From a virus: 64,000 bases of DNA. Within the stretch, counting starts at the first letter, position 1; each line of letters starts with the position of its first letter. Under the pieces are notes generated by a model. It saw only the letters and a program-made list of their open reading frames with translations. It made no database searches and had not been told where the DNA came from. A program made the translations under genes and the position numbers. Where the stretch lies: the IMG/VR virus record IMGVR_UViG_3300038425_000083, positions 1 to 64,000 of that record; one strand, 5' to 3'. Of the stretch, positions 38,013 to 46,581 are shown piece after piece.

Positions 38013-39683
38013 ATGGGCTTATTGGACAGATTTTTTAAGACAAGACTTGCAGCCGAAGTTGCAAAAGTAGAAGAACGTATGATTGGAGTATCAGAGTCAA
38101 GAGCACTTGAGAAGGCCAAAGAGATTCATCAAGTTTGGCTTGATGACTTAAGCAAGTCGAATGATGCTCAGCCAAAAACTCTTTTGCATGATCCTTTCCA
38201 GTTGCTCGAGTCGATGGGATACAAAGAACGTCCTATGATGATAACTTATGATACACTTAGGACTATGTCTGAAAGAAACCCGATCATAGCTGCAGTCATC
38301 AATACAAGAGTTAACCAGATTGCTGCTTTCTCGTCTCCTCCGAAGACTAAGTACGATATTGGTTACTCGGTAGAGATGAGAGATGACGAAGCAGAGCCCA
38401 CGATTGAAGACGAGCGAAGGATGAAAGAGATCGAGAGCATGCTTGAGAATACCGGTGTTACTTCTTTGGCTCCTGAGGAACGAGATGACTTTGATTCTTT
38501 CTTAAGAAAGTTAGGAAGGGATTCATTGACCTTTGACCAAAGCTGTTTTGAAATAGTAGATGGTCGTGGAGGAAAGCCTGTTGCTTTCTATGCGGTTGAT
38601 GCATCAACTATACGTCTTGCGACAACTCCTAAATACATGAAGGATGTTAGGGACTTTACTCTTCAAGACATTGGCCCGGAACCTCAAAGATCAAAGGACA
38701 CAAGATATGTTCAAGTTATAAGTGGAAAGGTTGTAAACACTTATACGGAAGATGAGATGTCTTTTGGTATTCGGAACCCAAGAACAAACATCAAGCAAAA
38801 TGGGTATGGGACTGCCGAGCTGGAGATTCTGGTCAATACGGTAACGGCTCATCTATGGGCAGAAGAGTACAACCGAAGATTCTTTAGTCAAGGTAGTGCT
38901 CCTAAAGGGATTATACATTTTGAAGGTAACGTTCCAGAGAATCAATTACTTGCTTTTAGAAGACAATGGCATGCTCAAGTTATGGGAGTCTTTAATGCTT
39001 GGAGAACCCCTGTTATTGCGGCCCCGGCTAAACTTCAGTATACAAATCTTCAGATGTCTAACAGACAGATGGAATATAGTAACTGGATTGATTATTTGAT
39101 CAAACTGATTTGTGCAGTTTATCTTATTGATCCATCTGAGATTAATTTTGAACTAAGAGGCGGAGCCCAGTCTCAGGAAGGCCCACTGTTTGAAAGTCAT
39201 TCAGAAACAAAATTGAAGATGAGCCGAGATCGTGGCTTAAGACCTTTCTTAAAGTTTATTCAATCTTGTATTAACAAGGACTTGATTTTTAGAATAGACC
39301 CAAGATATGAAATGAGGTTTACAGGATTGGATGCCAAGACCGAAGAGCAAATGTTAGAGTTAAGAATAAAGGAGATCACGAACTACAAGACCATAGATGA
39401 AGTTAGAGCTCTTGATGACCTGGAAGCTCTTGGCCCGGAGAGAGGTGGCGACTTGATCATGAATCCTTCGTATATCACATTCATGACACAGAAAGCTATG
39501 GCTCAGCAAATGGGCGGTGGTGGCGGAGCGATGCCTGGTAAAGAAGGAATGGACTTTGGAGAAGAGGGTCACGGATACGAAGGTATTGATTTTGGTGCCG
39601 AAGAAGGAATTGATTTTGGAAATCCAAATGTGGAACATCCAAATAAACTTGACTTCGGAAGGGAAGAGAAGGGACAAATCTAA
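38013..39683 (+). CDS. Portal protein, 556 aa
   Basis: TTTAGGAG precedes ATG 38013. Length and layout fit a phage portal (HK97/SPP1-like): a helical N-terminus, RTMSERNPIIAAVINTRVNQIAAF near 90-112, a central wing with SCFEIVDGRGGKPVAFYAVDASTI, and the YNRRFFSQGSAPKGI stem-crown region. The last ~55 residues are Gly-rich with repeated (G/E)-x-DFG units (GMDFGEE, GIDFGAE, LDFGRE), an unusual tail. Portals form the dodecameric DNA channel at one capsid vertex and dock the terminase. Confidence 0.88.
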   Translation: MGLLDRFFKTRLAAEVAKVEERMIGVSESRALEKAKEIHQVWLDDLSKSNDAQPKTLLHDPFQLLESMGYKERPMMITYDTLRTMSERNPIIAAVINTRVNQIAAFSSPPKTKYDIGYSVEMRDDEAEPTIEDERRMKEIESMLENTGVTSLAPEERDDFDSFLRKLGRDSLTFDQSCFEIVDGRGGKPVAFYAVDASTIRLATTPKYMKDVRDFTLQDIGPEPQRSKDTRYVQVISGKVVNTYTEDEMSFGIRNPRTNIKQNGYGTAELEILVNTVTAHLWAEEYNRRFFSQGSAPKGIIHFEGNVPENQLLAFRRQWHAQVMGVFNAWRTPVIAAPAKLQYTNLQMSNRQMEYSNWIDYLIKLICAVYLIDPSEINFELRGGAQSQEGPLFESHSETKLKMSRDRGLRPFLKFIQSCINKDLIFRIDPRYEMRFTGLDAKTEEQMLELRIKEITNYKTIDEVRALDDLEALGPERGGDLIMNPSYITFMTQKAMAQQMGGGGGAMPGKEGMDFGEEGHGYEGIDFGAEEGIDFGNPNVEHPNKLDFGREEKGQI

Positions 39684-39973
39684 TGACTGAAGAATTCTAC
39701 CGCATCCAGCCGATTGAGCAAGAGGAACGTGGAAATCTCAAAATGCTTGGACTTGGGGAAGCAGTTCTACTAACAGATATAAATGCAGATGTCTTAGTAG
39801 TTCATATCCGAACTACTTTGGATCACAGCCAGTTGGATAATTTGAATGCCCAGTTGAAGATGATCTTCGGACAGAATACTTTAGTCTTTGCCTTTGAGGA
39901 AAAGATCGATTTTCTTAAAGCTACAAAGATGACCGAAGCAGAAGTTCTGAAGGAGATTGGGAAACCAAGTTAA
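39683..39973 (+). CDS. Hypothetical protein, 96 aa
   Basis: Overlaps the portal stop by one base. An alpha/beta pattern (AVLLTDINADVLVVHIRT; AQLKMIFGQNTLVFAFEEK) of a small ferredoxin-like fold. Position suggests it is co-expressed with the portal; a class B element follows its stop. Function unknown. Confidence 0.6.
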   Translation: MTEEFYRIQPIEQEERGNLKMLGLGEAVLLTDINADVLVVHIRTTLDHSQLDNLNAQLKMIFGQNTLVFAFEEKIDFLKATKMTEAEVLKEIGKPS

Positions 39974-39993
39974 ATGGAAGTAACTTCCAGGGG

Positions 39994-40026
39994 AAAATTT
40001 ACCATAATGTTTTCAATAATTTAAGT
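39994..40026 (+). promoter_or_regulatory. Class B repeated promoter-like element, copy 4
   Basis: AAAATTTACCATAATGTTTT then CAATAATTTAAG. Located about 20 bases before the ribosome site of the 40045 gene, with GGGG directly upstream as in copy 5. Confidence 0.6.
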
Positions 40027-40044
40027 TCTCGAGGAGCTGAAGAA

Positions 40045-40365
40045 ATGAACGACGTTAAAGAATTAATAGAACAGAATGACAAAGTTCTTACCGAACATGA
40101 AGAGAAACTAATTAAAGCGATAAATGTTGCGTACCAGAAAGCTCTGAAGGCGTGTACGAAAGAGTTTAAGGAACTCGAAGGTCTTGACCCAGGAGTGAAA
40201 CTTGGTTCGCAGCAGGTTAAAGAAATCCTGGCTAAAGCCATGACAAACTTCCAAGATGAATATCAAGTGCTTATCAAACCGATCCGTGAAGCCATGCTGA
40301 AATGCTATGATGAGGGATTAAAAGAGGCAGGGCAATTCTTAGAATCTTTAGAAAATAAAATGTAA
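40045..40365 (+). CDS. Helical protein, 106 aa
   Basis: GAGGAG precedes ATG 40045. All-helical, charged (VKELIEQNDKVLTEHEEKL; KALKACTKEFKELEG; IREAMLKCYDEGLKEAG). Flanked by class B elements on both sides, so it appears to be expressed as its own unit. Not recognised. Confidence 0.58.
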   Translation: MNDVKELIEQNDKVLTEHEEKLIKAINVAYQKALKACTKEFKELEGLDPGVKLGSQQVKEILAKAMTNFQDEYQVLIKPIREAMLKCYDEGLKEAGQFLESLENKM

Positions 40366-40384
40366 GATTTTACCCAGGGGTCTG

Positions 40385-40417
40385 GAAAATACCATAATGT
40401 TTTCGGTTGATTATAAA
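40385..40417 (+). promoter_or_regulatory. Class B repeated promoter-like element, copy 5
   Basis: GAAAATACCATAATGTTTTC then GGTTGATTATAAAATG. About 130-160 bases before the tagged zincin gene, at the head of a gene-free stretch with further repeats. Confidence 0.6.
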
Positions 40418-40442
40418 ATGTTGTTCACCTAAATGTTCAAAA

Positions 40443-40515
40443 TGAAGCCAAAAAAGCAGAAAAGTTCCGGAATTCCGGAAGTGATTCTTCATTTTGAAGC
40501 CAAAAGCAGAATAAA
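40443..40515 (+). repeat. Palindrome TTCCGGAATTCCGGAA between direct repeats
   Basis: A perfect 16-base palindrome at 40465-40480 is flanked by two copies of GAAGCC-AAAA-AGCAGAA (about 40445 and 40496). The layout, downstream of a class B element and before a gene start, suggests an operator or a recombination relic. Confidence 0.5.
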
Positions 40516-40544
40516 TTCTCAAATTGAGGATGGAAATCTCAAAA

Positions 40545-42014
40545 ATGACTCTACTTTTTCATGTAATCGATCTTCAAAAATCTTCAGAGGGGGCCAAGAA
40601 GGCCTGGGAAACAAGAAGACATGGAGGTTCCCATCAGAAGATTAAGTTAACAAAGCAGCAAGCTTGGGATTTGAGAGAACAAGAACGCAAAGCTCAAATG
40701 AATCTTCCTCTTAAAGAGAGGGCAAAGTTAAAACAAAGATATGATGAACTAAAACAAGATGCGGAATTATCTTCCGAAGAATACGCAAAGAAGTATTCAA
40801 AGGAATACGGAGAAAAGTATTTAAAAGAATATCCGTATGCACTTGAATATCGGCAAAAGATGGCAAAAGAAATTGTTTCTAAGCCATTTGAAGAACAACT
40901 TAAACTCTTCTCTGAGAAAAAGAAGCCTGAAGACATGACCTGGACAGAATACTTTGAACACAGAAAAGCTACTCCAAAGGGTCAAATGCCAGGGCAGTTC
41001 TATGCCGGAGATGTGAACCGAATACGAAAAGATTACAAGAAACTTCAGGAGAAGAAACAACTTAAACTCTTCCCAGAGAAGAAGCCCGAGAAATCTTTAA
41101 AACAAAAACAGATAGATGCTATGACTAAGGAAGAACGAAAGAAATATATGGCTCCGTGGGGAGGACGAATAGGAAAGCCGAAGATCGAGAGTAGCAAAGC
41201 TCACTTTACACCAAAAGAAGTTAGTTCTGCAATCGATAAATTGAAGACTGCTACTATTGAAGATGTTCAGGGTGGAAAAATCCCTCTTGCTTTTTACGGG
41301 GGAAATGAACTTGGCCCAGAGATTGTTGCCCAGTTTAGTAATGGCAAGATTCGTTTGTTCGATGGTTTTTTTAAGATGCCTGCGGAAGATCGCCCCTCAT
41401 TGCTTTACCATGAATTTGGGCATGAGGTTACACGTATAGCATTTGGTTATCATTCAGATGAGACTAACTCCATGTTAAAACCATTCCAGTTGGGTACAAT
41501 GAGATATGACAATTTTGCAGGAGCCAGTTATCGTCCAGATGAAATGATAGCGGATATCTACTCAGAGGCGATGACCGTCAAGGAACCGATATGGGAGAGC
41601 GGTGGGAAGTATGAGCGAATGACAGATTACATTCTTAATATTGCTCATAGTGCAGGGTTACCCACTCCAAAATGGTTTACTTCTAAGTCCGTTCCTGAAA
41701 AGGTTTACCCTGCAGGTTATAAACCAGAATCAATAGATGAATGGATGGATTGGCACGAGAAGCATAAAGATGAGTTAGAACGGAAGCAAGAGAAGCGAGA
41801 TGTCTTATTTAAGAAGAGTTTTTATCCTGGAACATTAGCGATGACCGCTGGTAAAGATTTACCACGTCCTCGGAAGATAAAGGATGTAGAGAGGTTGATA
41901 AGAAAAGTCGAAAAGAATGAAAAGGACCGAAAGAAAATGTTAACGGCTGATATATTACCAGAAAATCCTTTGAAGCAAACAACAGGAAGCGGCTCTCAAG
42001 CAGTTCTTGGGTAA
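40545..42014 (+). CDS. Tagged metalloprotease, 489 aa
   Basis: I chose ATG 40545 because the protein then begins TLLFHVIDLQKSS, like LFNVIDLGKSKSS at 30620; ATG 40530 is also possible. The tag follows at once (KSSEGAKKAWETRRHGGSH). A long charged helical region with Lys/Glu repeats comes next, then the zincin domain with HEFGH at 289-293 and a downstream RPDEMIADIYSEA helix that probably supplies the third zinc ligand. The C-terminus is basic. This zincin lacks the KYLKTG ending, so it is a different subfamily from those at 23240, 30620 and 49968. Confidence 0.75.
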   Translation: MTLLFHVIDLQKSSEGAKKAWETRRHGGSHQKIKLTKQQAWDLREQERKAQMNLPLKERAKLKQRYDELKQDAELSSEEYAKKYSKEYGEKYLKEYPYALEYRQKMAKEIVSKPFEEQLKLFSEKKKPEDMTWTEYFEHRKATPKGQMPGQFYAGDVNRIRKDYKKLQEKKQLKLFPEKKPEKSLKQKQIDAMTKEERKKYMAPWGGRIGKPKIESSKAHFTPKEVSSAIDKLKTATIEDVQGGKIPLAFYGGNELGPEIVAQFSNGKIRLFDGFFKMPAEDRPSLLYHEFGHEVTRIAFGYHSDETNSMLKPFQLGTMRYDNFAGASYRPDEMIADIYSEAMTVKEPIWESGGKYERMTDYILNIAHSAGLPTPKWFTSKSVPEKVYPAGYKPESIDEWMDWHEKHKDELERKQEKRDVLFKKSFYPGTLAMTAGKDLPRPRKIKDVERLIRKVEKNEKDRKKMLTADILPENPLKQTTGSGSQAVLG

Positions 42015-42089
42015 CTAAGGAAGACTGATTTCTGCATACAACTACTTATAACTGAAAGCAGAGCTCGAGTCGCCCATGAAATTTCTGGG

Positions 42090-42488
42090 ATGATTCTATT
42101 GGGCTCAAAAGAAGTGGATGTGCCCTTCGGGGCAATCAGTCTGGTTCTAAATATTATGTTTAATCAAGAAGATAAAGAGTTTTTAGAAGTTATGAATCTT
42201 AGGAAGCATATCCTGTCTAAAATGGATAAGCATCCAGATGAGATGTTTTACGCTTTTTCCTGGGTTCTACTTGAAGGGGTAAAAGATGGATACTTAGAAT
42301 TTACTAAAGATTTGGATTTGACAGCAAAAGATTGTGAAGAAATCTTTAAAGGCATGCTCGAGAAAGAGTTCAATTCATTAGATGATTTAGATGTTGCCAT
42401 TGATTTCGGCCAGAAAGTTTTAAAAAAGTTTGATGAAGTCTTTAGACTATTAAAAAAGGAAAAGAGAGGTAAAGAGAGAAGTCTTTAA
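42090..42488 (+). CDS. Hypothetical protein, 132 aa
   Basis: Start unclear: ATG 42090 or ATG 42156, neither with a good ribosome site. From the second Met it is a helical acidic protein (EDKEFLEVMNLRKHILSKM; AKDCEEIFKGMLEKEF; FGQKVLKKFDEVFRLL). An 11-base string CGCCCATGAAA occurs both before this gene (42071) and before the next (42520). Function unknown. Confidence 0.52.
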   Translation: MILLGSKEVDVPFGAISLVLNIMFNQEDKEFLEVMNLRKHILSKMDKHPDEMFYAFSWVLLEGVKDGYLEFTKDLDLTAKDCEEIFKGMLEKEFNSLDDLDVAIDFGQKVLKKFDEVFRLLKKEKRGKERSL

Positions 42489-42557
42489 AGCATTACGTGA
42501 AAATTGAAACTTGAATAACCGCCCATGAAAAATTGATACTCTCTTTTGTGGGTTAGT

Positions 42558-43214
42558 ATGCTTATTAATGCAGCAGATATTCTTAACATTATAGGAACGT
42601 CTGGTTATTCAGGGTTAGGAACGTCAGGCTATTCTGGAACAGGTTATTCTGGTTATTCTGGAGCAGGTTACTCTGGGGCATCTGGTTACTCAGGATACGA
42701 TGCCAGGGCAGGATATTCTGGTATTTCTGGATACTCTGGGATAGTTAAAACCAGGCTGGATTATTCGCCTGAACTTGTTTTTACAGTTGATGTCACTGGT
42801 ACGACAGAACCAATCACAGAAGTACGCTTAACTATTCATGACAATAGAAAGGTTAGCTATACAGGACAATATAAAGAAGGTAGGGCTTTCTTTAAGCTGG
42901 ATGAACTTAAAAAATATTTTAAAGTTGGAGCATTTAAGTATGATCTTGAAATATTTATTGGTAATCAATTCTTTGTTCCTTTGTCTGGTCAAATAGAGTT
43001 TACTGAACCAATAAGAGTGACAGCCGATAAAGAGTCCCTCAAAGAGCCTCCTGTTGCGATAGTCCAGGCTGGAATTTCTATGGCTAAGGCTTTAGACTTC
43101 GGGATTCCAAAACCAGAACCCAAAGTTGTTAAAAAAAGTGAGAGTGAAAAAGTTGTAAGAAGAAAAACAAAACAAAGATTTGTAGTTTTAGATTTTAAAG
43201 AGAAGAGGGGTTAA
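42558..43214 (+). CDS. Collagen-like GYSG-repeat protein, 218 aa
   Basis: ATG 42558 (a TTG lies 12 bases earlier). Residues 14-62 are Gly-rich repeats of the type SGYSG/GTSGYSG, which form flexible or triple-helical stalks in phage fibre and head-decoration proteins. A beta domain follows (SPELVFTVDVTGT; VRLTIHDNRKVSYTGQY; YDLEIFIGNQFFVPL) and a basic tail ending RFVVLDFKEKRG, similar to the junction leader. The stop overlaps KamA, so it heads the 42.6-49.3 kb operon. Likely virion-exposed (inference). Confidence 0.68.
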   Translation: MLINAADILNIIGTSGYSGLGTSGYSGTGYSGYSGAGYSGASGYSGYDARAGYSGISGYSGIVKTRLDYSPELVFTVDVTGTTEPITEVRLTIHDNRKVSYTGQYKEGRAFFKLDELKKYFKVGAFKYDLEIFIGNQFFVPLSGQIEFTEPIRVTADKESLKEPPVAIVQAGISMAKALDFGIPKPEPKVVKKSESEKVVRRKTKQRFVVLDFKEKRG

Positions 43215-44311
43215 TGACAGAACCTGTTAGGCGTTGGGATGATTGGAGATGGCAGTTAAGAAATCGTATTACGACTAAAGAAGAATTAGAGAAATTAATT
43301 GAACTTATCCCTGAAGAAATAAAAGGGATAGAATCATTGCAAGGTAAAGGTATGGGGTTAAACATAACGCCTTACTATGCTTCTTTAGTTGACCCGAAGT
43401 CTCCCAACGATCCTATAAGAAGAACCGTTGTTCCAAGGATTGAGGAGACAATTATCAAGCCTTGCGAGATGGAAGACCCTTTAGCTGAAGATAGGATGAG
43501 TCCGGTTCCAGGGTTAGTCCGTAGATATCCAGATCGGGTTCTTTTGCTTGTAACAGACCATTGTGCGAGCTATTGTCGTTATTGTACCAGGCGGAGACTG
43601 GTAGGTCACAAGGAAAGACCAATAACAAAGACTGATTTTAAAGAGGTTGTTCGTTGGCTTAAGGAGCATAGAGAAATAAAGGATGTTCTTATATCAGGTG
43701 GTGATCCTTTGACTTTAGAAACAACAAAGTTGGAGGACTTTTTAAGAGACCTCTATGCTATACCTCATATTGATTTAATTCGCATAGGAACGAAAGCTCC
43801 TGTGACTATGCCTATGAGAATAACATCGAGTCTTTGTAATACTTTGAGAAGTTATCATCCTTTGTTTATCTCAATAAATTTTATTCACCCAAAGGAGATA
43901 ACTGATGAGTGCAAGGAGGCTTGTATAAAACTTGCGGAGGCTGGGATACCGTTAGGAAGTCAAACTGTTCTTCTTAAAGGAGTCAATGATGATGTTCCCA
44001 CAATGAGAAAGCTAATGCATGAACTTCTTAAAATCAGAGTCAAGCCATACTATATTTATCAGTGTGATCTTGCTCAAGGAACAGATCATTTTAGAACTCC
44101 TGTGTCTACAGGTATAAAAATTATTAATAAGCTCCGTGGATTTACAACAGGATTTGGAGTACCAACTTATGTTATTGATGGCCCCGGAGGTCTTGGAAAG
44201 ATTCCAGTTTCGCCAGACTATGTTGTAAGCAGAGATGAAAAGAAAATTATTCTAAGAAATTTTAAAGATAAGACATGCGAATATCCGGAGGTTGAAAATG
44301 AAAGTAATTAG
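43214..44311 (+). CDS. kamA: Lysine 2,3-aminomutase (radical SAM/PLP)
   Basis: 365 residues. Cluster motif CxxxCxxC at Cys 117, 121, 124 (CASYCRYCTRRRLVG) for the 4Fe-4S/AdoMet centre; SGGDPL; and PGGLGK with Lys 329, the expected PLP lysine. Asp in YQCDLAQG and Asp 322 (IDGPGG) match the two Asp that bind the side-chain amine of lysine in KamA, whereas glutamate aminomutase has other residues there. The enzyme should convert L-lysine to beta-lysine. It is shorter than clostridial KamA (about 416), closer to EpmB. Overlaps the genes on both sides, so it is part of the operon rather than a stray insertion. Confidence 0.9.
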   Translation: MTEPVRRWDDWRWQLRNRITTKEELEKLIELIPEEIKGIESLQGKGMGLNITPYYASLVDPKSPNDPIRRTVVPRIEETIIKPCEMEDPLAEDRMSPVPGLVRRYPDRVLLLVTDHCASYCRYCTRRRLVGHKERPITKTDFKEVVRWLKEHREIKDVLISGGDPLTLETTKLEDFLRDLYAIPHIDLIRIGTKAPVTMPMRITSSLCNTLRSYHPLFISINFIHPKEITDECKEACIKLAEAGIPLGSQTVLLKGVNDDVPTMRKLMHELLKIRVKPYYIYQCDLAQGTDHFRTPVSTGIKIINKLRGFTTGFGVPTYVIDGPGGLGKIPVSPDYVVSRDEKKIILRNFKDKTCEYPEVENESN

Positions 44312-44513
44312 TGATTATGATGAGCACGCAGATGTTCTTTATTTAACTTTTGATGATGCAGAGCCTGCAATCTGCTATGAGTTAGAGGAAAAATTCAGAA
44401 GTGCCATTTTAGTCCGTTATAATCCAGCAACTGATAGAGTTTCTGGAATAACAATTTTAAATTTGAAAGACATTAAACCAAAGGATGAACATGAAAATTT
44501 CGGATTTTTTTAA
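44298..44513 (+). CDS. DUF2283-like protein, 71 aa
   Basis: CCGGAGG favours ATG 44298. The start KVISDYDEHADVLYLTFDD has the D-x-x-x-D-x-LY pattern of the DUF2283 family, with later ILVRYNPATDRVSGITIL strands. Function of the family is unknown; it often occurs with toxin-antitoxin or phage genes. Overlaps KamA by 14 bases. Confidence 0.68.
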   Translation: MKVISDYDEHADVLYLTFDDAEPAICYELEEKFRSAILVRYNPATDRVSGITILNLKDIKPKDEHENFGFF

Positions 44514-44700
44514 TCCCCAAAGTTTAGAACATATGATGGCTTACAAACATCTTCAGGAGAAAGGATTTTGGCCTGAGGGTTTTATTCCGGAGAGAATGGA
44601 ATTTGAACCTGCCTGGCAAATCATTCTTCAAGGAAAGATGGCCGAAGAGTATATGAAGCAGTTAGAGAAAGGATGGGATTGTGAATGGATGGAGGGGTAA
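44491..44700 (+). CDS. Hypothetical protein, 69 aa
   Basis: AAGG at 44481 fits ATG 44491. Helical with many aromatics (LEHMMAYKHLQEKGFWPEGF; AWQIILQGKMAEEYMKQLEKGW). Overlaps the previous gene and ends at the next start. Unknown. Confidence 0.52.
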   Translation: MKISDFFNPQSLEHMMAYKHLQEKGFWPEGFIPERMEFEPAWQIILQGKMAEEYMKQLEKGWDCEWMEG

Positions 44701-45102
44701 ATGGCTGATTGGAGCATTGTTCGTTTTGACCCTGACTATCCAGAGAAACTTGATCCAGAAATCATTCCTCTCTGTGATGCTTTGAATGCAGCCGGTTTTG
44801 TAACGACTGCCTCTTGTTGTGGTCACGTGCGGGATTGGCCTATTGTATGGTTTGAACATAGTACCGATGAGCGTACCGAGAGCTTAGCAAGATTCATTAT
44901 CAAAGAAGAACAAGGGGATTACCGTCCTCATTTTTCAGTCTTTAGAAAAGAAATTTTACTTGAAGGATATATCTGGTGTTTAGAAATACATTGCAATAAT
45001 GTGTATAGTGATACACCGCAGAACATAGTTCATAAAGAATATGAACAAGCTTTGGTTAAAGTCACTCAGTTGATTGATGAATGGAGGGAACATAATGGCT
45101 GA
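44701..45102 (+). CDS. Hypothetical protein with TTASCCGH motif, 133 aa
   Basis: Starts directly at the previous stop. The conserved-looking segment AAGFVTTASCCGHVRDWP resembles phage proteins and, more distantly, the SSCSGR region of TYW3-type tRNA-modifying enzymes, but the match is too short to assign. A second half has WCLEIHCNNVYSD. Could be a metal-dependent enzyme of the same operon. Confidence 0.55.
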   Translation: MADWSIVRFDPDYPEKLDPEIIPLCDALNAAGFVTTASCCGHVRDWPIVWFEHSTDERTESLARFIIKEEQGDYRPHFSVFRKEILLEGYIWCLEIHCNNVYSDTPQNIVHKEYEQALVKVTQLIDEWREHNG

Positions 45103-45259
45103 TCTTATAAAGATTCTTAAGCTTGAATGTTTGATATGCGGTACTGTCTTTGACTTGGAGACCCCGACAGGTTTTATAAGATGGCAGTATTGTCCTGCAT
45201 GTAAGAACTCCGGGAAGTTTAAGCAACTTGGAATGACAATAAAAGAGGAGAAGAAATAG
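45095..45259 (+). CDS. Zinc-ribbon protein, 54 aa
   Basis: GGAGGG before ATG 45095. LECLICGTVFD and QYCPACKNSG make a four-Cys zinc ribbon. Overlaps both neighbours. Possibly an accessory factor of the operon. Confidence 0.6.
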   Translation: MADLIKILKLECLICGTVFDLETPTGFIRWQYCPACKNSGKFKQLGMTIKEEKK

Positions 45260-46581
45260 TGAGAGCAGTTATAAGAAGACCCCAATCTGAATCATATATT
45301 ATTTTGGAAAAGGCCAAGAAGACGCCTTCAAAGAAAGTTCTTATTTGGGACTGCGATTATGGGACAGAACTTGCGGCCAGATTTGCTAAAGATGGACATG
45401 ATACTCTTTATTATACGGAGTGGCCTGAGTCCCATTCCCATTTTAATAAGTTTGCCGTCGGCTTAGGAATGGATGGCATTAAGAAGATTAAGCATTTCTT
45501 TAAATACTACAAAGATGTTGATTATATTATTTTTATGGAAACGGGACGTGGAGACTTGTGCAACGATCTTAGAAAAGAAAAAATTGCTAATCCTGATTCC
45601 TCTTTACCTTATATCTTCGGTGCTGGTCTCGGTGAGAAGTTAGAACTGAAGCGTGCCTGGGCCAAAGAGATTCAAAAGCAGGTGGGACTTCCAGTCGCAC
45701 CTTATAAGATAATTAAAGGAGTTGAAGGAGTTATTAACTATCTGAAGAAGAATCCTGGGAAGTGGATTAAACAGGATATCTTTAGAGGAGATAAAGAAAC
45801 TTTCTATGCTGAGGATGAATACGGGGCAAGAACAGAACTTAATTATTTGCGTCCCAAAATCGGGCCGTTTGAAGAAACGTATGAGTTCATAGTAGAAGAC
45901 CCGGTCAAAGATGCTGTAGAAGCTGGTTGGGATTTATTTTTTAATGGTAATGATTTTCTTAAGCCTTACTTATGGGGATATTGCCAAGACTGGTTTTATG
46001 TTGGCAAATTTACCGATAAAATGCCTCCTGTATTGGAGGATGTGGCTGTGAGAATAAAACCTATCCTTCAAGAGTTGAATTACAGAGGAATTATATCAAT
46101 AGAATGCCAAGTTGTAAAAGACGGCACAGGATTTGTAACCGATTGGACTACAAGATTTCCTTTGCCGTTAGGTTTTGCTTATGAATACGGCTTAAAGAAC
46201 TTTTCCGATGTCATGTTTGCGGTTGCCGAAGGCAAAGATATAGAACTTGACATTAAGAACAAGTATATTGGTTACATGGAAGTTCAATCTATGGATGTTC
46301 AAGATAGTTGGCTTAAAGTAACCTTCCCAGAGAAGTATAAAGATAATATCAAATTAAGAAAGCCGACTAAGGTTGAAGGAAATTACTATGCTATCCCGAC
46401 CATCGATGAAGTTTTATGTGCTGTAGTTGATTCTAATTCAAATATGAAAAATATGTTTGAGAGGATTTGTGATATAGGAACACAAATTAAAGCATCTGGA
46501 TGTGATGCTGGTCAAGCTTCCGATGCTTACGGAATTTATGAAGAGATAAAAAAAGGGAAGAAGAGGGGGCTTGATTTCTAA
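45259..46581 (+). CDS. ATP-grasp ligase-like protein, 440 aa
   Basis: GTG 45259 within the previous stop, GAGGAG upstream. The first 20 residues contain both recurring motifs (RAVIRR and YIILEKAKK), then a Rossmann-like pre-ATP-grasp domain (KVLIWDCDYGTELAARFAKDG). The ATP-grasp core has KQVGLPVAPYKII, GKWIKQDIFRGDKETF (ATP-binding Lys strand), GIISIECQVV and VTDWTTRFPLPLGF (metal/phosphate region in place of the usual EINxR). Resembles PurD/carboxylate-amine ligases. It probably joins an amine or amino acid to a carboxylate using ATP; neighbours suggest beta-lysine or a polyamine-like amine as partner (inference). Confidence 0.72.
   Translation: MRAVIRRPQSESYIILEKAKKTPSKKVLIWDCDYGTELAARFAKDGHDTLYYTEWPESHSHFNKFAVGLGMDGIKKIKHFFKYYKDVDYIIFMETGRGDLCNDLRKEKIANPDSSLPYIFGAGLGEKLELKRAWAKEIQKQVGLPVAPYKIIKGVEGVINYLKKNPGKWIKQDIFRGDKETFYAEDEYGARTELNYLRPKIGPFEETYEFIVEDPVKDAVEAGWDLFFNGNDFLKPYLWGYCQDWFYVGKFTDKMPPVLEDVAVRIKPILQELNYRGIISIECQVVKDGTGFVTDWTTRFPLPLGFAYEYGLKNFSDVMFAVAEGKDIELDIKNKYIGYMEVQSMDVQDSWLKVTFPEKYKDNIKLRKPTKVEGNYYAIPTIDEVLCAVVDSNSNMKNMFERICDIGTQIKASGCDAGQASDAYGIYEEIKKGKKRGLDF

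Noticed and set aside
40433-40645. 70-codon + strand frame over the palindrome region
   Set aside because: It runs out of frame into the tagged zincin gene and lacks a ribosome site; the direct repeats and palindrome within it look regulatory.
42598-42745. Short tandem repeats that could suggest a CRISPR array
   Set aside because: They are in-frame GYSG codon repeats within a coding region, with no spacers of regular length.
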